Shown here piece after piece: positions 41,392 to 50,443 of a stretch of DNA of 64,000 bases. Below the pieces are notes generated by a model, which was not told the origin of the DNA, did no database searches, and saw only the letters and a list, made by a program, of their open reading frames with translations. Numbering within the stretch: the stretch's first letter is position 1; the number at the start of each line of letters is the position of its first letter. This stretch comes from Clostridia bacterium (lineage in GTDB: Bacteria > Bacillota > Clostridia > Oscillospirales > Acutalibacteraceae). The stretch lies in the NCBI GenBank assembly GCA_017454485.1, contig JAFTCX010000081.1, positions 1-64,000 on the forward strand, given 5' to 3'. The translations under genes and the position numbers were made by a program.

Positions 41392-43077
41392 TTACGCCTT
41401 AATCTTCGAATAGAAGAACTCCTTGCGCTCCGGCGTGTTGAGCACGATCACGGGCTTGATCTGGTTGAGCACGCGGCCCTGCGAAAGCAACAGCTCGCGA
41501 TAGGCGGCATACGCGCCGCTTTCCAGCTCAAAGAACACCGAATCGCCGATCATGTTCCAGCGGCGGTATTTCTCATATTTTTCGTTGCATTCGCGGAACA
41601 GATCATCCACCGCCTTGGAAAGTGCGGCACGCTGCTCATCGGTGAGCGGCGTTTCCGGCTCGGCCACCATGACATAGTGCGGCATTCCGACGTTCGTTTC
41701 GGAATAAAAGCTGTAGCCGTGGAAGTTGACGCCGTATTGCTTTTGCATGTTTTCCGCCACCCAGTCGAGCATCTGCGTGGTGGTCTTTTCGTTTGCAAGG
41801 TTCAGACCCATGTTGGAACGATACAAGAACTCAATCTTCGGCGCATTGTTGTAGAATCCGGTGATCTTGACAACGTCCATGATGCGGTAGCGGTAAAGGC
41901 CGGAGAAGTTCGTGATGATGAGCTCGTAGTTCTTGCCGACTTCCACTTCATTCATCAGCAGCGGACGTGTGCCTTCCGGCGCGTCTTCCGGCATAAACTC
42001 ATATACCAGCGAGCGCGGCAGCAGCACGGAGTCGTTCGCGTTGAGTTCGACCGGCATCGCCATATATCCTTCGGAGGCGGCGTAGCCCATGTTGTGCAGG
42101 GGAATGTCGCCCACATAGCGGCGCAGTTTTTCCACATAGACCGCAAGGGTGGAACCGATCATGCCGTAGCCCCAGATGAGATTCGGCCAAATGCGCTTGC
42201 CGACCGGCACGGGGCCGTCAAAGCCGTCTTTGAAAATGGCGCGCAGTTCCGCGGCGCGCTGCGGGTTGGGCTTCATCACGCCGTATTTTTTGCGCAAGTT
42301 CTCTGTGCAGCGCACGCTCGGATTCATGCGGCCGGTCTCGATATCGTCGCAGACCATTTCCCAATTCTCTTCGAGATACTCGAACATATTTGTGAGCAGA
42401 GTGATGACGAGGGAGCCGAGATAGGTGACGGAGGTGTCCGTCAGCGCAAAGCGAAGCTGGAAGTAGGCGGTGTCGGTATGCTCTTCGTCTTCGGGAAAGA
42501 GGATGTCCATCGGCGTGGTGGTGATACCGCGCAGGAAGGGCTTGATATAATAGAACGGGATCTGCGCCGCGCCGTTCGCCATATAGCCGTTTTTCATTTT
42601 GACGCCGTTGAGCGAAAGAACGAGCGGGCCTCTGGCGGAGGGCAGCTTTTTGAGATCGGTGTTTTTCTTGAGCCAGTTGCTCGCGCACGCAGGCGTTGCG
42701 GCAAAGCCCATGCACTGCATATTCCAGATGTCGCGGGCGGTCTTCGGCTGCAGCTTCGGAATACCGACGGAGCCGGAGGAGGAGCAGTAGCGGATGATTT
42801 TGCCGGAGGTGATGATCTTGCCGTTGTCGCCGTCAAGCATACGGCCGATCAGCGGCAGGTAATCCTCAAACGTAGAGATCGGCACTTTTTCCTGAAACTC
42901 ACGCAAAGAGTGCACATCTTCAAAATGATATTTTTTTCCAAGCTCGCAGTCCGCGTTTTTCTTCATGATCTTTTGAAGGGTTTTTTCCTGTGTCGGCATC
43001 GCTTCGCTGGTGAAATGATTGAAGCCTTTGTAAACGAGGTTGCCGAGAAAAACGCAGTAGTCTGTTGCGAATGACAT
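41392..43077 (-). CDS. GH3-family acyl-adenylate-forming enzyme
   Basis: 561 residues. The ATP-binding loop is YCSSSGSVGIPKLQPKT; next come MGYAASEGYMAMPVEL and the most diagnostic GH3 block, YELIITNFSGLYRYRIMDVV with TGFYNNAPKIEFLYR. Plant GH3 enzymes join acyl acids to amino acids through an acyl-AMP; bacterial members are poorly characterised. Cytosolic, with its own promoter (43111-43139). The substrate is unknown. It could activate an acyl group for the condensation/ACP pair 6 kb away, but that is speculation. Confidence 0.87.
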   Translation of the reverse strand: MSFATDYCVFLGNLVYKGFNHFTSEAMPTQEKTLQKIMKKNADCELGKKYHFEDVHSLREFQEKVPISTFEDYLPLIGRMLDGDNGKIITSGKIIRYCSSSGSVGIPKLQPKTARDIWNMQCMGFAATPACASNWLKKNTDLKKLPSARGPLVLSLNGVKMKNGYMANGAAQIPFYYIKPFLRGITTTPMDILFPEDEEHTDTAYFQLRFALTDTSVTYLGSLVITLLTNMFEYLEENWEMVCDDIETGRMNPSVRCTENLRKKYGVMKPNPQRAAELRAIFKDGFDGPVPVGKRIWPNLIWGYGMIGSTLAVYVEKLRRYVGDIPLHNMGYAASEGYMAMPVELNANDSVLLPRSLVYEFMPEDAPEGTRPLLMNEVEVGKNYELIITNFSGLYRYRIMDVVKITGFYNNAPKIEFLYRSNMGLNLANEKTTTQMLDWVAENMQKQYGVNFHGYSFYSETNVGMPHYVMVAEPETPLTDEQRAALSKAVDDLFRECNEKYEKYRRWNMIGDSVFFELESGAYAAYRELLLSQGRVLNQIKPVIVLNTPERKEFFYSKIKA

Positions 43078-43110
43078 GTTATCCCTGCTTTCTTTTTATA
43101 TATCCTTCAA

Positions 43111-43139
43111 AATATAGCATATTTCCGCCCGGTTTGCAA
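43111..43139 (-). promoter_or_regulatory. Sigma-A promoter of the GH3 gene
   Basis: TTGCAA, 17 bp, TATATT on the minus strand. Confidence 0.6.
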
Positions 43140-43188
43140 GCGATTTTTTTATTTTATACAGATGTCTCGAGTTTTTTTGTGCAAACGC

Positions 43189-43216
43189 TTGAAAATTTTT
43201 TCAGCTATGTTATACT
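43189..43216 (+). promoter_or_regulatory. Promoter of the trmB-FHA-rodA cluster
   Basis: TTGAAA, 16 bp, TATACT, 34 bp before the trmB ATG. Confidence 0.6.
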
Positions 43217-43249
43217 ATAGTTCTAATTATGATTCTTGAGGGTACCGTC

Positions 43250-43918
43250 ATGCGCATGAGAAAAAAGAAAAATCTGGAGTCGCGGCTGGAAAATGTGCAG
43301 TCCTTGCTTGTGCAAACCGAACTTTCCGGCGGCCGCGGAGAACCGTTTTGCGGAAAGCAGTTGGAGCTGTCCGCACTGTTCCCCGCCGAGCAGCCGCTGG
43401 AAGTGGAGATCGGCTGCGGCAAGGGACAGTTTGCGGTTGCGCTTGCGCAGCGCCATCCGGACGTCAACTTCCTTGCCGTGGAGGTGTGCGCCAACGTGAT
43501 CGTGCAGGCGTGCGAAAAAGCGCAGGCGGCAGAGCTTTCCAATTTGAAGTTTTTGCGCATCGACGCCGAAGCGCTGTCTGTGCTGCTGCCGGAGCATTCC
43601 GTGCGGCGCATCTATCTTAACTTTTCCTGCCCGTTCCCGAAAAAACGCCAGCAAAAGCGGCGGCTGACGCACGAACGGTTTTTGAACATCTATAAAGAGC
43701 TGCTCACGCCGGACGGCGAGATTCAGCAAAAGACCGACAACCGCGTGCTCTTCGGCTTTTCCATCGAAGAGTTCTCGCGCTGCGGCTTCGTGCTCAGTGA
43801 GGTTTCGCTCGATCTGCACGCCGACGAGCCGGAGGACAACATCGTGACCGAGTATGAAAAGCGCTTTACCGAACTCGGCCAGCCGATCTACCGGCTGGTG
43901 GCGCGGCCGAAAGCATGA
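43250..43918 (+). CDS. trmB: tRNA (guanine-N7)-methyltransferase, variant active site
   Basis: 222-residue SAM-dependent methyltransferase expected to methylate G46 of tRNA. The SAM loop is VEIGCGKGQFAVALAQRHPD; the tRNA/active-site block is YLNFSCPFPKKRQQKRRLTHE. In most TrmB proteins that block reads SDPWPK; here the Asp is Cys127 and the Trp is Phe129. The C-terminal T.YE.RF..LG is intact (TEYEKRFTELG). The start at 43250 has TTGAGGG upstream. It overlaps the FHA gene by 4 bp. Confidence 0.9.
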   Translation: MRMRKKKNLESRLENVQSLLVQTELSGGRGEPFCGKQLELSALFPAEQPLEVEIGCGKGQFAVALAQRHPDVNFLAVEVCANVIVQACEKAQAAELSNLKFLRIDAEALSVLLPEHSVRRIYLNFSCPFPKKRQQKRRLTHERFLNIYKELLTPDGEIQQKTDNRVLFGFSIEEFSRCGFVLSEVSLDLHADEPEDNIVTEYEKRFTELGQPIYRLVARPKA

Positions 43919-44925
43919 GCGCCGTGATTGCCGTTTCCCGCTGGGTGCTGCCGTTTCTGGCACTGATCATCCTCGGCAAATGTCTGCTGCCGCTGCTGCT
44001 CGGGCATCCGAAGGAAAAGACCTACGGGTATCTGATCGACAACATCGACGGCGAACGCTACGCGCTGAATATGTGGGAAACGTCCATCGGACGCAGCAAG
44101 GGGTGCGATATCATGATCGGTTATCCGACCGTTTCGCGCTTTCAGGCGGTCATCAGCCGCCGCGTGGACGGCTGGTATGTGTTCGATCTGAATTCGCGCT
44201 CCGGCATCACCGTGAACGACACGGAAGTGGAGAAAAAAGCGCGCATTCAGCCCGGCGACACGCTGACCTTCGGCGGGGCAAAGTTCCGCTTTGCCGTGGT
44301 GAACGACCCGGTGATCCGTGTCGGCAAAAAGAAAAAGAGCGCGGCTGCCCCTGTGTCGCCGCAGCCGGTGTTTTCCGAATTTGAATCCGATGCGCCGCAG
44401 AACGCTTTGCCTTCAAACGCAAAGGGAACGCCGAAAAACGCAAACGCGCCGCTGTTTTATGACGCCGCGCACCGTCCGCAGCTGCATTTTGAGCGCACGG
44501 GCGCAAAGCCGGATCTGCTGTCGGAACGTAAAAACCGCGCCGCGCAGCCGATCACGCCTGCGTTTACCGGGCAATCGCAGATTGAGACCGCGCCGCGTTC
44601 GGCAGTGCAGGGTCGCCATGTGTTTTCGCGCCCCACGCTGACGAATCCGACCACCAAAGAGACGTTTATGCTCACAGGCAACTACATCTCTGTCGGCCGT
44701 TCGCGCGGATGTGATCTTGTGCTCTCTTCGCCGTCGGTCTCACGCCGCCACGCGCTGCTTGTGCTTTATGAGGACGGCTGGGCGGTGCAGGACAGCGATT
44801 CCACCTACGGCACATTTCTCAACGGGCAGCGTGTCACAAAGCCGCAGCTGCTTTTTGACGGCGACACCGTACAATTCGGCGACGAAGTGCTGCGCTTTCG
44901 GGCGGGAAAGGTGGGTCGCGTATGA
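43915..44925 (+). CDS. Membrane-anchored protein with two FHA domains
   Basis: 336 residues. An N-terminal membrane segment (WVLPFLALIILGKCLLPLLL) precedes FHA 1 (~55-130: SIGRSKGCDI, VSRFQAVISR, NSRSGITVND). A basic low-complexity linker leads to FHA 2 (~250-330: SVGRSRGCDLVLSSPSVSRR, DSTYGTFLNG). FHA domains bind phosphothreonine, so a Ser/Thr kinase partner is implied, though none is in the window. Translational overlaps join it to trmB and rodA; a role in elongation or septal peptidoglycan control is inferred from rodA and pbp. Confidence 0.9.
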   Translation: MSAVIAVSRWVLPFLALIILGKCLLPLLLGHPKEKTYGYLIDNIDGERYALNMWETSIGRSKGCDIMIGYPTVSRFQAVISRRVDGWYVFDLNSRSGITVNDTEVEKKARIQPGDTLTFGGAKFRFAVVNDPVIRVGKKKKSAAAPVSPQPVFSEFESDAPQNALPSNAKGTPKNANAPLFYDAAHRPQLHFERTGAKPDLLSERKNRAAQPITPAFTGQSQIETAPRSAVQGRHVFSRPTLTNPTTKETFMLTGNYISVGRSRGCDLVLSSPSVSRRHALLVLYEDGWAVQDSDSTYGTFLNGQRVTKPQLLFDGDTVQFGDEVLRFRAGKVGRV

Positions 44926-46205
44926 AACAGACAAAAATGCGCCGCGCCGACCGGCTGCGCAAAAAATACCGCTATGTGGACCGCGGCTTTGTGCTGCTGC
45001 TTTTGACCGTGTTTCAACTGCTGTGTCTGCTGCCGGTGGTCTTTTCCGGCGACGATGCGCCGCACACGAAAAGCGCCGTGCTGCTGCTGGGCTACATCGC
45101 GTTTGAATGGCTCTATGTCGGCGTAGTGCACGCATTTTTGAAAAAGACGAATTTCGAACTGGAGTTCATCGCGTTCTTTTTGTCGGGGCTCGGTCTGACG
45201 GTTGCGGCAAGCGTTTCCGAACGCACGCTGCTCAAACAGGAGGTCGCCGTGCTGTTGGGCATCATCGTTTTTGACGTGCTGCTGTGGTTCCTCAAGGACG
45301 TGCGCCGCGTGATGGCGGTCCGCTTTCCGCTGGCTGTTGCTTCGCTCGGCGTTCTCGCGCTCTCGTTTGTTTATATCCGTTTTGTGGTCGGCGCCATCAA
45401 CGGCGCATACAACTGGATCGTGGTCGGCAACGGCCTGTTCTCCATCCAGCCGGCGGAGTTTGTCAAAATCGCATTCATCTTTGTCGGTGCCGCGTCGCTT
45501 GACAAGCTGCTGACCAGCAAAAACATCTATTTATACATCCTCTTCGCCATGGGCTGCATCGGCGTGCTGTTTTTGATGAAGGATTTCGGCACGGCGCTGA
45601 TCTTTTTTGCAACCTTTGTCATCATCGCGTTCCTGCGCTCGGGCGATGTGCGCTCCATTCTTTTTGTCAGCGCGGCTGCGGCGCTCGGCGCGGTGCTCAT
45701 CGTCTATTTCAAGCCTTACGTTGCCAACCGTTTTGCCGTGTACCGCCATGTGTGGGAGCATGTGGACACCACCGGCTATCAGCAGGTGCGCACGCTCATT
45801 TACGCGGTGTCCGGCGGCTTGCAGGGACTCGGCATCGGGCAGGGCAGGCTGCGCTATGTGGCTGCTTCCACGACCGATCTGATCTTCGGCGTCATCAGTG
45901 AGGAGCTGGGGCTTTTGATCGCGTTTGCAATCGTTGTCAGCTTTGCGCTGATCGCCGTTTACGCCATCCGCACCGCCAGAAGCGCACCCTCGTCGTTTTA
46001 TGCAATCTCGGCCTGCGCCGCGGCGTCGATGCTGCTCATTCAAACGGCGCTGAACATCTTCGGTATCACCGATCTGCTGCCGCTCACGGGCGTCACCTTG
46101 CCGTTTTTGTCACAGGGCGGCTCGAGCATGATCTGCTCCTGGGCGCTGTTCGCGTTCATCAAAGCGGCGGACGTGCGCTCCTATCCGGAGCTTTTCCGCG
46201 CTTAG
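44922..46205 (+). CDS. RodA/FtsW/SpoVE-family (SEDS) peptidoglycan polymerase
   Basis: 427 residues, about ten membrane segments. SEDS signatures: AYNWIVVGNGLFSIQPAEFVK, MKDFGTALIFFATF, and the catalytic/partner-binding region GLGIGQGRLRYVAASTTDLI with FGVISEELG and TGVTLPFLSQGGSSMI. SEDS proteins polymerise lipid II together with a class B PBP, which follows downstream. Coupled to the FHA gene by a 4-bp overlap. RodA or FtsW assignment is not attempted. Confidence 0.92.
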   Translation: MKQTKMRRADRLRKKYRYVDRGFVLLLLTVFQLLCLLPVVFSGDDAPHTKSAVLLLGYIAFEWLYVGVVHAFLKKTNFELEFIAFFLSGLGLTVAASVSERTLLKQEVAVLLGIIVFDVLLWFLKDVRRVMAVRFPLAVASLGVLALSFVYIRFVVGAINGAYNWIVVGNGLFSIQPAEFVKIAFIFVGAASLDKLLTSKNIYLYILFAMGCIGVLFLMKDFGTALIFFATFVIIAFLRSGDVRSILFVSAAAALGAVLIVYFKPYVANRFAVYRHVWEHVDTTGYQQVRTLIYAVSGGLQGLGIGQGRLRYVAASTTDLIFGVISEELGLLIAFAIVVSFALIAVYAIRTARSAPSSFYAISACAAASMLLIQTALNIFGITDLLPLTGVTLPFLSQGGSSMICSWALFAFIKAADVRSYPELFRA

Positions 46206-46211
46206 CGATGT

Positions 46212-46240
46212 TTAATTCGGAATTCGGAATTCGGAATTAA
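46212..46240. repeat. AATTCGG heptamer array
   Basis: Three to four AATTCGG units. The inverse CCGAATT array lies at 46545-46570, so the two arrays bracket MITE copy 3. Confidence 0.85.
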
Positions 46241-46352
46241 GGTCGCGAAGGAAACGGAAAAAGCTTTCATGTGCTCCCCGCGAAGAAGGAAATTGCTTGA
46301 TTTTTCCATCCGACGATTCTATCATACCATTTATCTGTCCTCTGCAATCTAA

Positions 46353-46514
46353 GTACCCACTGATTCCCTCGGATATGCAATTCTTGGCGATAAATTTTCC
46401 GTTATTTTGCACAGAAATCTCTTGAAAACCGGAAGGTTGTCTGCGCGATTTCTGTTACATCTGACAAAAAAATTTCCTCGCCAATCTTCACACACCGAGT
46501 TGATCAGCGGGTAC
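46353..46514 (+). mobile_element. MITE copy 3 (162 bp, target duplication CTAA)
   Basis: Starts GTACCCACTGATTCCCTCGG and ends CCGAGTTGATCAGCGGGTAC, flanked on both sides by CTAA. It is inserted between rodA and its PBP partner, separating an otherwise tight cluster. The rest of this 380-bp gap is the heptamer arrays. Confidence 0.9.
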
Positions 46515-46544
46515 CTAAGGCGCATCGCCGAAGGCGGCGCCCAT

Positions 46545-46570
46545 CAATTCCGAATTCCGAATTCCGAATT
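46545..46570. repeat. CCGAATT heptamer array (inverse of 46212)
   Basis: Three AATTCCG units just before the PBP ribosome-binding site. Confidence 0.85.
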
Positions 46571-46586
46571 TTTTTAGGAGGTTTCC

Positions 46587-47966
46587 ATGAAAACCATCAC
46601 CCGCCGTGCTGCTGTTTTGTTTGTGCTCATCGCCGCGTTTTTCATCGGCCTGGGCTTTTTACTGTTCAGCTTCATCACCAACGGCAGCACCTGGGCGTCC
46701 AGCCGACTGAATACCCATGTGTTCACCAACCGCCAGCTTGCCGCTGCGGGCGCTGTGCTTGACCGAAACGGCAACGTGCTTGTGGAAACCAAAGACGGCG
46801 CACGCGTCTGGACAAGCGACAGCACGCTGCGCAAGGCCTCGCTGCATCTCGTCGGCGACGCGGAGGGCTACATCGCCACGGGCGTGCAGACCCTTTACCG
46901 TTCGTCGCTCATCGGTTATAATTTCGTCAACGGCCTTTACCGCGCAGGCAAAGACGGCGGCAACGATGTGCGTCTGACGATCGACAGCGAAGCGCAAAAG
47001 GCGGCCTATAACGCACTGAGCGGCGGGAAAGGCACGATTTGTGCCTATAATTACAAGACCGGCGAAGTGCTGTGCATGGTCAGCGCACCGACGTATGACC
47101 CGATGTATAAGCCCGCGTCGATGAACACCTCCACCGGCGGCGCGTATGACGGCGTTTATATGAACCGCTTTCTCAACGGCGTATTTACGCCCGGCTCCAC
47201 CTTCAAGGTCGTGACCGCCATCTGTGCGCTCGACAATCTTCCGAACGTGCGCAAACGCTCCTTTACCTGCACAGGCAGCTACAAGATCGGCGACAGCGCG
47301 GTCAAATGCAACGGCGTACACGGAAAAATCACCTTTGAGCGCGCGCTGAATGTTTCGTGCAACAGCGTGTTCGCCGAACTTGCAAAGGAGCTTGGCAACG
47401 ACGCGCTGACGGCGACCGTGCGCCAGCTCGGTTTCGGCAAAAACGTCAAGGTCAGCGGTGCGCTCACCACAAAGAGTACGTTCGATCTGCACGACGCGGC
47501 CGCCATTGACCGCGGCTGGGCGGGCATCGGCCAGTATACGACGCTGGTCAACCCCTGCCAGATGCTCATGCTCGCCGGCGCAATCGCCAACGGCGGCACG
47601 GCAATCGTTCCCTATGTGGTGGAAAGCTCGTCGAAGCTGCTCGATGTGAAGGGACAGGTCAACAAGAACATTCAGCTCAGCGAAACGGACGCGAAAATCA
47701 TGCGCAAGCTCCTGCGCTCCAATGTGGAGAACTATTACGGCGACAGCCGCTTTCCGAATTTGCAGTTTTGCGGCAAGACCGGCTCGGCCGAGGTCATCGG
47801 CGGCAGAAGCCACGCGTGGTTTTTCGGCTTTTCGCTGCGCAGTGATTTCCCCGTTGCCATCGTGGTGTGTCTGGAAAACGGCGGCATTGGGCTGAATAAC
47901 GCCGTCCCTGCGGCGAACAAGGTGCTGCAGGCAATTAAAAATTCCACATTCCACATTCCAAATTAA
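46587..47966 (+). CDS. Class B penicillin-binding protein (PbpA/PBP2-like transpeptidase)
   Basis: 459 residues. One N-terminal anchor (VLFVLIAAFFIGLGFLLFSF), a short N-terminal domain (GAVLDRNGNVLVET, DVRLTIDSEAQKAAYNAL) and a transpeptidase domain with all three motifs: STFK (Ser204, in TPGSTFKVV), SCN in VSCNSVFAELAK, and KTG in FCGKTGSAEV. It resembles actinobacterial PbpA, the usual partner of RodA in FHA-rodA-pbpA clusters. AGGAGG precedes the ATG. The last residues (NSTFHIPN) are encoded by an ATTCCAC heptamer repeat. Confidence 0.93.
   Translation: MKTITRRAAVLFVLIAAFFIGLGFLLFSFITNGSTWASSRLNTHVFTNRQLAAAGAVLDRNGNVLVETKDGARVWTSDSTLRKASLHLVGDAEGYIATGVQTLYRSSLIGYNFVNGLYRAGKDGGNDVRLTIDSEAQKAAYNALSGGKGTICAYNYKTGEVLCMVSAPTYDPMYKPASMNTSTGGAYDGVYMNRFLNGVFTPGSTFKVVTAICALDNLPNVRKRSFTCTGSYKIGDSAVKCNGVHGKITFERALNVSCNSVFAELAKELGNDALTATVRQLGFGKNVKVSGALTTKSTFDLHDAAAIDRGWAGIGQYTTLVNPCQMLMLAGAIANGGTAIVPYVVESSSKLLDVKGQVNKNIQLSETDAKIMRKLLRSNVENYYGDSRFPNLQFCGKTGSAEVIGGRSHAWFFGFSLRSDFPVAIVVCLENGGIGLNNAVPAANKVLQAIKNSTFHIPN
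47941..47966. repeat. ATTCCAC heptamer repeat inside the PBP 3' end
   Basis: ATTCCAC, ATTCCAC, ATTCCAA run through the stop codon and supply the last codons of the PBP. Confidence 0.75.
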
Positions 47967-47995
47967 CTTAAATATTTTACCGGGAGGTTCAAATT

Positions 47996-48847
47996 ATGTT
48001 TCACCATGAAAACCTGAAAAACCGTGTTGCCGTTGTGACCGGCGGCGGCGGTGTGCTTTGCAGCGGCTTTGCAAAATCGCTTGCGCGCCAGGGCGCAAAG
48101 GTCGCCGTGCTCGACCTCAACGGCGCGGCAGCGCAGAAGGTTGCCGACGAGATCACCGCCGCCGGCGGCGAAGCGATGGCTGTTGCCTGCAACGTGCTGG
48201 ACAAGGCGAGTATGCAGAGCGCCCGCAACGAGATTGCCGCACGCTTTGGCACCTGCGATATTTTGCTCAACGGTGCCGGCGGCAACAATCCGCGCGGCAC
48301 AACGACCAAAGAGACGCTGGAAAAGATCGACCTTGTGCAGAAGGACGAAAACATCAAAACCTTTTTTGACCTTGATCCCGAGGGCATCTCCTTCGTGTTC
48401 AATCTCAACTTCCTCGGCACGCTGATCCCGACACAGGTCTTTGCGCCCGATATGGCGAACAAGGAACACGCCTGCATCGTGATGATCACATCGATGAACG
48501 CCTACCGTCCGCTGACAAAGATCCCCGCGTATTCCGCTGCGAAGGCCGCCGTGCAGAACTTTACGCAGTTTATGGCGGTGCATTTTGCCGAGGTCGGCAT
48601 CCGCGTCAACGCCATTGCGCCCGGCTTCTTCTCCACGAACCAGAACAAGACGCTGCTTTGGAACGAGGACGGCTCTCCCACGGCGCGCACCGGCAAGATT
48701 CTTGCCGCAACGCCGATGAAGCGCTTCGGCGAGCCCGAAGAGCTGGAGGGGGCGCTGCTGTTCCTGTGCGACGAGCAGTATTCCGGCTTCATCACCGGCA
48801 CAACCATCGCCGTGGACGGCGGCTTCAACGCTTATTCCGGCGTGTGA
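47996..48847 (+). CDS. SDR-family oxidoreductase (fructuronate reductase/mannonate oxidoreductase-like)
   Basis: 283-residue classical short-chain dehydrogenase: NAD(P) loop VTGGGGVLCSGFA, NGAGGNNP, catalytic Ser in MITSMNAYRP, YSAAKAA and the C-terminal PMKRFGEPEEL...GTTIAVDGGFNAYSGV. The long insert after NNP (GTTTKETLEKIDLVQKDENI) is typical of the D-mannonate oxidoreductase subgroup in glucuronate breakdown. No other uronate gene is adjacent, so the substrate is tentative. GGGAGG precedes the ATG. Confidence 0.87.
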   Translation: MFHHENLKNRVAVVTGGGGVLCSGFAKSLARQGAKVAVLDLNGAAAQKVADEITAAGGEAMAVACNVLDKASMQSARNEIAARFGTCDILLNGAGGNNPRGTTTKETLEKIDLVQKDENIKTFFDLDPEGISFVFNLNFLGTLIPTQVFAPDMANKEHACIVMITSMNAYRPLTKIPAYSAAKAAVQNFTQFMAVHFAEVGIRVNAIAPGFFSTNQNKTLLWNEDGSPTARTGKILAATPMKRFGEPEELEGALLFLCDEQYSGFITGTTIAVDGGFNAYSGV

Positions 48848-48910
48848 TCGACAGAATTGTTACAATTATTCATGAATTGTTAAAAAATCAGAACTTCTTC
48901 CATTCTGTCC

Positions 48911-48982
48911 TTGACAAGTGCGGCGGGTTATGTTAAGATTTATTAAACTGTCGGAGCTTGGTCAATCAGGTGTTTGATTGAC
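48911..48982 (+). promoter_or_regulatory. Promoter and inverted repeat before the condensation-domain gene
   Basis: TTGACA (48911), 17 bp, TAAGAT (48934), then an inverted repeat GTCAATCA (48961) / TGATTGAC (48975) just downstream, a possible operator or leader hairpin. Confidence 0.7.
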
Positions 48983-49023
48983 GAAAGCCGCCGGTTGATC
49001 ATTGAGGAAAAGAGGATGAGCAC

Positions 49024-50427
49024 TTGAAACAGCAAAAGATCCCCTATCACGTTTATGACCTGATCCCTTCCCAGCAAACGATGTACATGATGGTCAAATA
49101 CAGCTTCCACAAGCAGCTTGTACAGATTCCCGTCTCGTTTGCCATCGATCATAAAATTGATTTTGACCTGCTTACGCGGGCGTTCAACCTTGAAATTGAA
49201 CGCAACGATTCTTTGCGTTTGCGTTTCGTCAAGGAAAAGGGCGTTGTGCGCCAATACTTTTTGCCGAGCGCCGAACCCTATGAGGTTCCCGTGAAGGAAT
49301 TTGAAACGCTGGAAGCGCAGGAAGCCTTTTTCAGCGAAAACGCACAGGTGCCCGTGCTCTTTGAAAAAGAGACGTTCCGCATCATGTTCTTCCATACACA
49401 GCAGACCGGCAGCTACGGCGTTTATTTTGTAACGTCGCACCTTGCCATGGACGCGATGGGCATCGTCAATATGTTCTTCGATCTGCTGAAGGTCTATCTT
49501 GCCCTTCGCGCGGACACGCGTATGCCGAAGCCCTTGCCGCGCTATGAGGACTATATTATCGAAGAGTTCACCCGCCTTGCGGATAAGGAAAAGATGCATC
49601 GCCATGTGGAGTTCTACAAGCATTATTTCCTGCGCGGCGGCGAACCGATGTATGCCGGCGTGCACGGGCCCGATCTGCTGGAGCAGACGCGCATCAAGAA
49701 AAAGAACCCCGAGCTGCGCGTGCCGTATGCGTATAACCCGCTTTGGGACAAGAGCGACTTCCTTTCCAAGACCATTCCGGTCGAGGACGCGAAGAAGATT
49801 TTCGATTACTGCGAGGAACATAAAATTTCGCCGGAGATCCTGCTGCTGTTCGGTCTGCGCACCTATTGCTCCGCGATCAATTACCGCACGCCCGACGTGT
49901 TCATGATGCTCTTGTGCAGCAAACGCGGCACACCGAAGGAAAAGCGCATGGGCGGCTGCGTTGCCCAGCCGCTGCAGCTTCGCACCATTCTCGGCGAAGA
50001 GATGACCTTTGAGGACGCGCTCAAGGAAACCTTTGACGTGCGCACGCAGCTTTTCCGCCACAGCCGGTTCCCCTATGGCGCGGCGCTGCAGCTTTCCAGA
50101 GACATCTATAATTACAGCGCCATCCAGGGTCCCGCGTGCATGATGTTCTCCTGGATCCCGATTCCGCCGCTGACCAGTCTGCCGTTCCATCTGGATTTCC
50201 GTTCCTACAACCTCGGCCGTTATTTCACGCCGCTGTATGTGATCAGCCATCCCGATGCCGTCACAGGCGGACTGACGATCAACTATATGTACCGTGTAAA
50301 GCTTTCCACTGCCGCCGATATGGAGGCGCTGCATGAAAACGCAGTGAAGACCATTCTTGCCGGCATTGAAAACCCGAAGATCACCGTTGGTGAGCTGCTC
50401 GATCGAGTCACACCCAAAGAACAATAA
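49024..50427 (+). CDS. Stand-alone condensation-domain-like acyltransferase
   Basis: 467 residues that resemble the chloramphenicol-acetyltransferase-like fold of NRPS condensation domains and PapA-type acyltransferases. The early block VKYSFHKQLVQIPVSFAIDH precedes FDLLTRAFNLEIERNDSLRL, and the HHxxxDG-type motif appears as SHLAMDAMG, keeping the catalytic His and the structural Asp. Such enzymes transfer an acyl group from a carrier protein to an amine or alcohol. The TTG start has GAGGA upstream. An acyl carrier protein gene follows after 16 bp, the obvious donor partner. No adenylation domain is adjacent. Confidence 0.8.
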   Translation: MKQQKIPYHVYDLIPSQQTMYMMVKYSFHKQLVQIPVSFAIDHKIDFDLLTRAFNLEIERNDSLRLRFVKEKGVVRQYFLPSAEPYEVPVKEFETLEAQEAFFSENAQVPVLFEKETFRIMFFHTQQTGSYGVYFVTSHLAMDAMGIVNMFFDLLKVYLALRADTRMPKPLPRYEDYIIEEFTRLADKEKMHRHVEFYKHYFLRGGEPMYAGVHGPDLLEQTRIKKKNPELRVPYAYNPLWDKSDFLSKTIPVEDAKKIFDYCEEHKISPEILLLFGLRTYCSAINYRTPDVFMMLLCSKRGTPKEKRMGGCVAQPLQLRTILGEEMTFEDALKETFDVRTQLFRHSRFPYGAALQLSRDIYNYSAIQGPACMMFSWIPIPPLTSLPFHLDFRSYNLGRYFTPLYVISHPDAVTGGLTINYMYRVKLSTAADMEALHENAVKTILAGIENPKITVGELLDRVTPKEQ

Positions 50428-50443
50428 AAAGGAGAGTAAAAAC

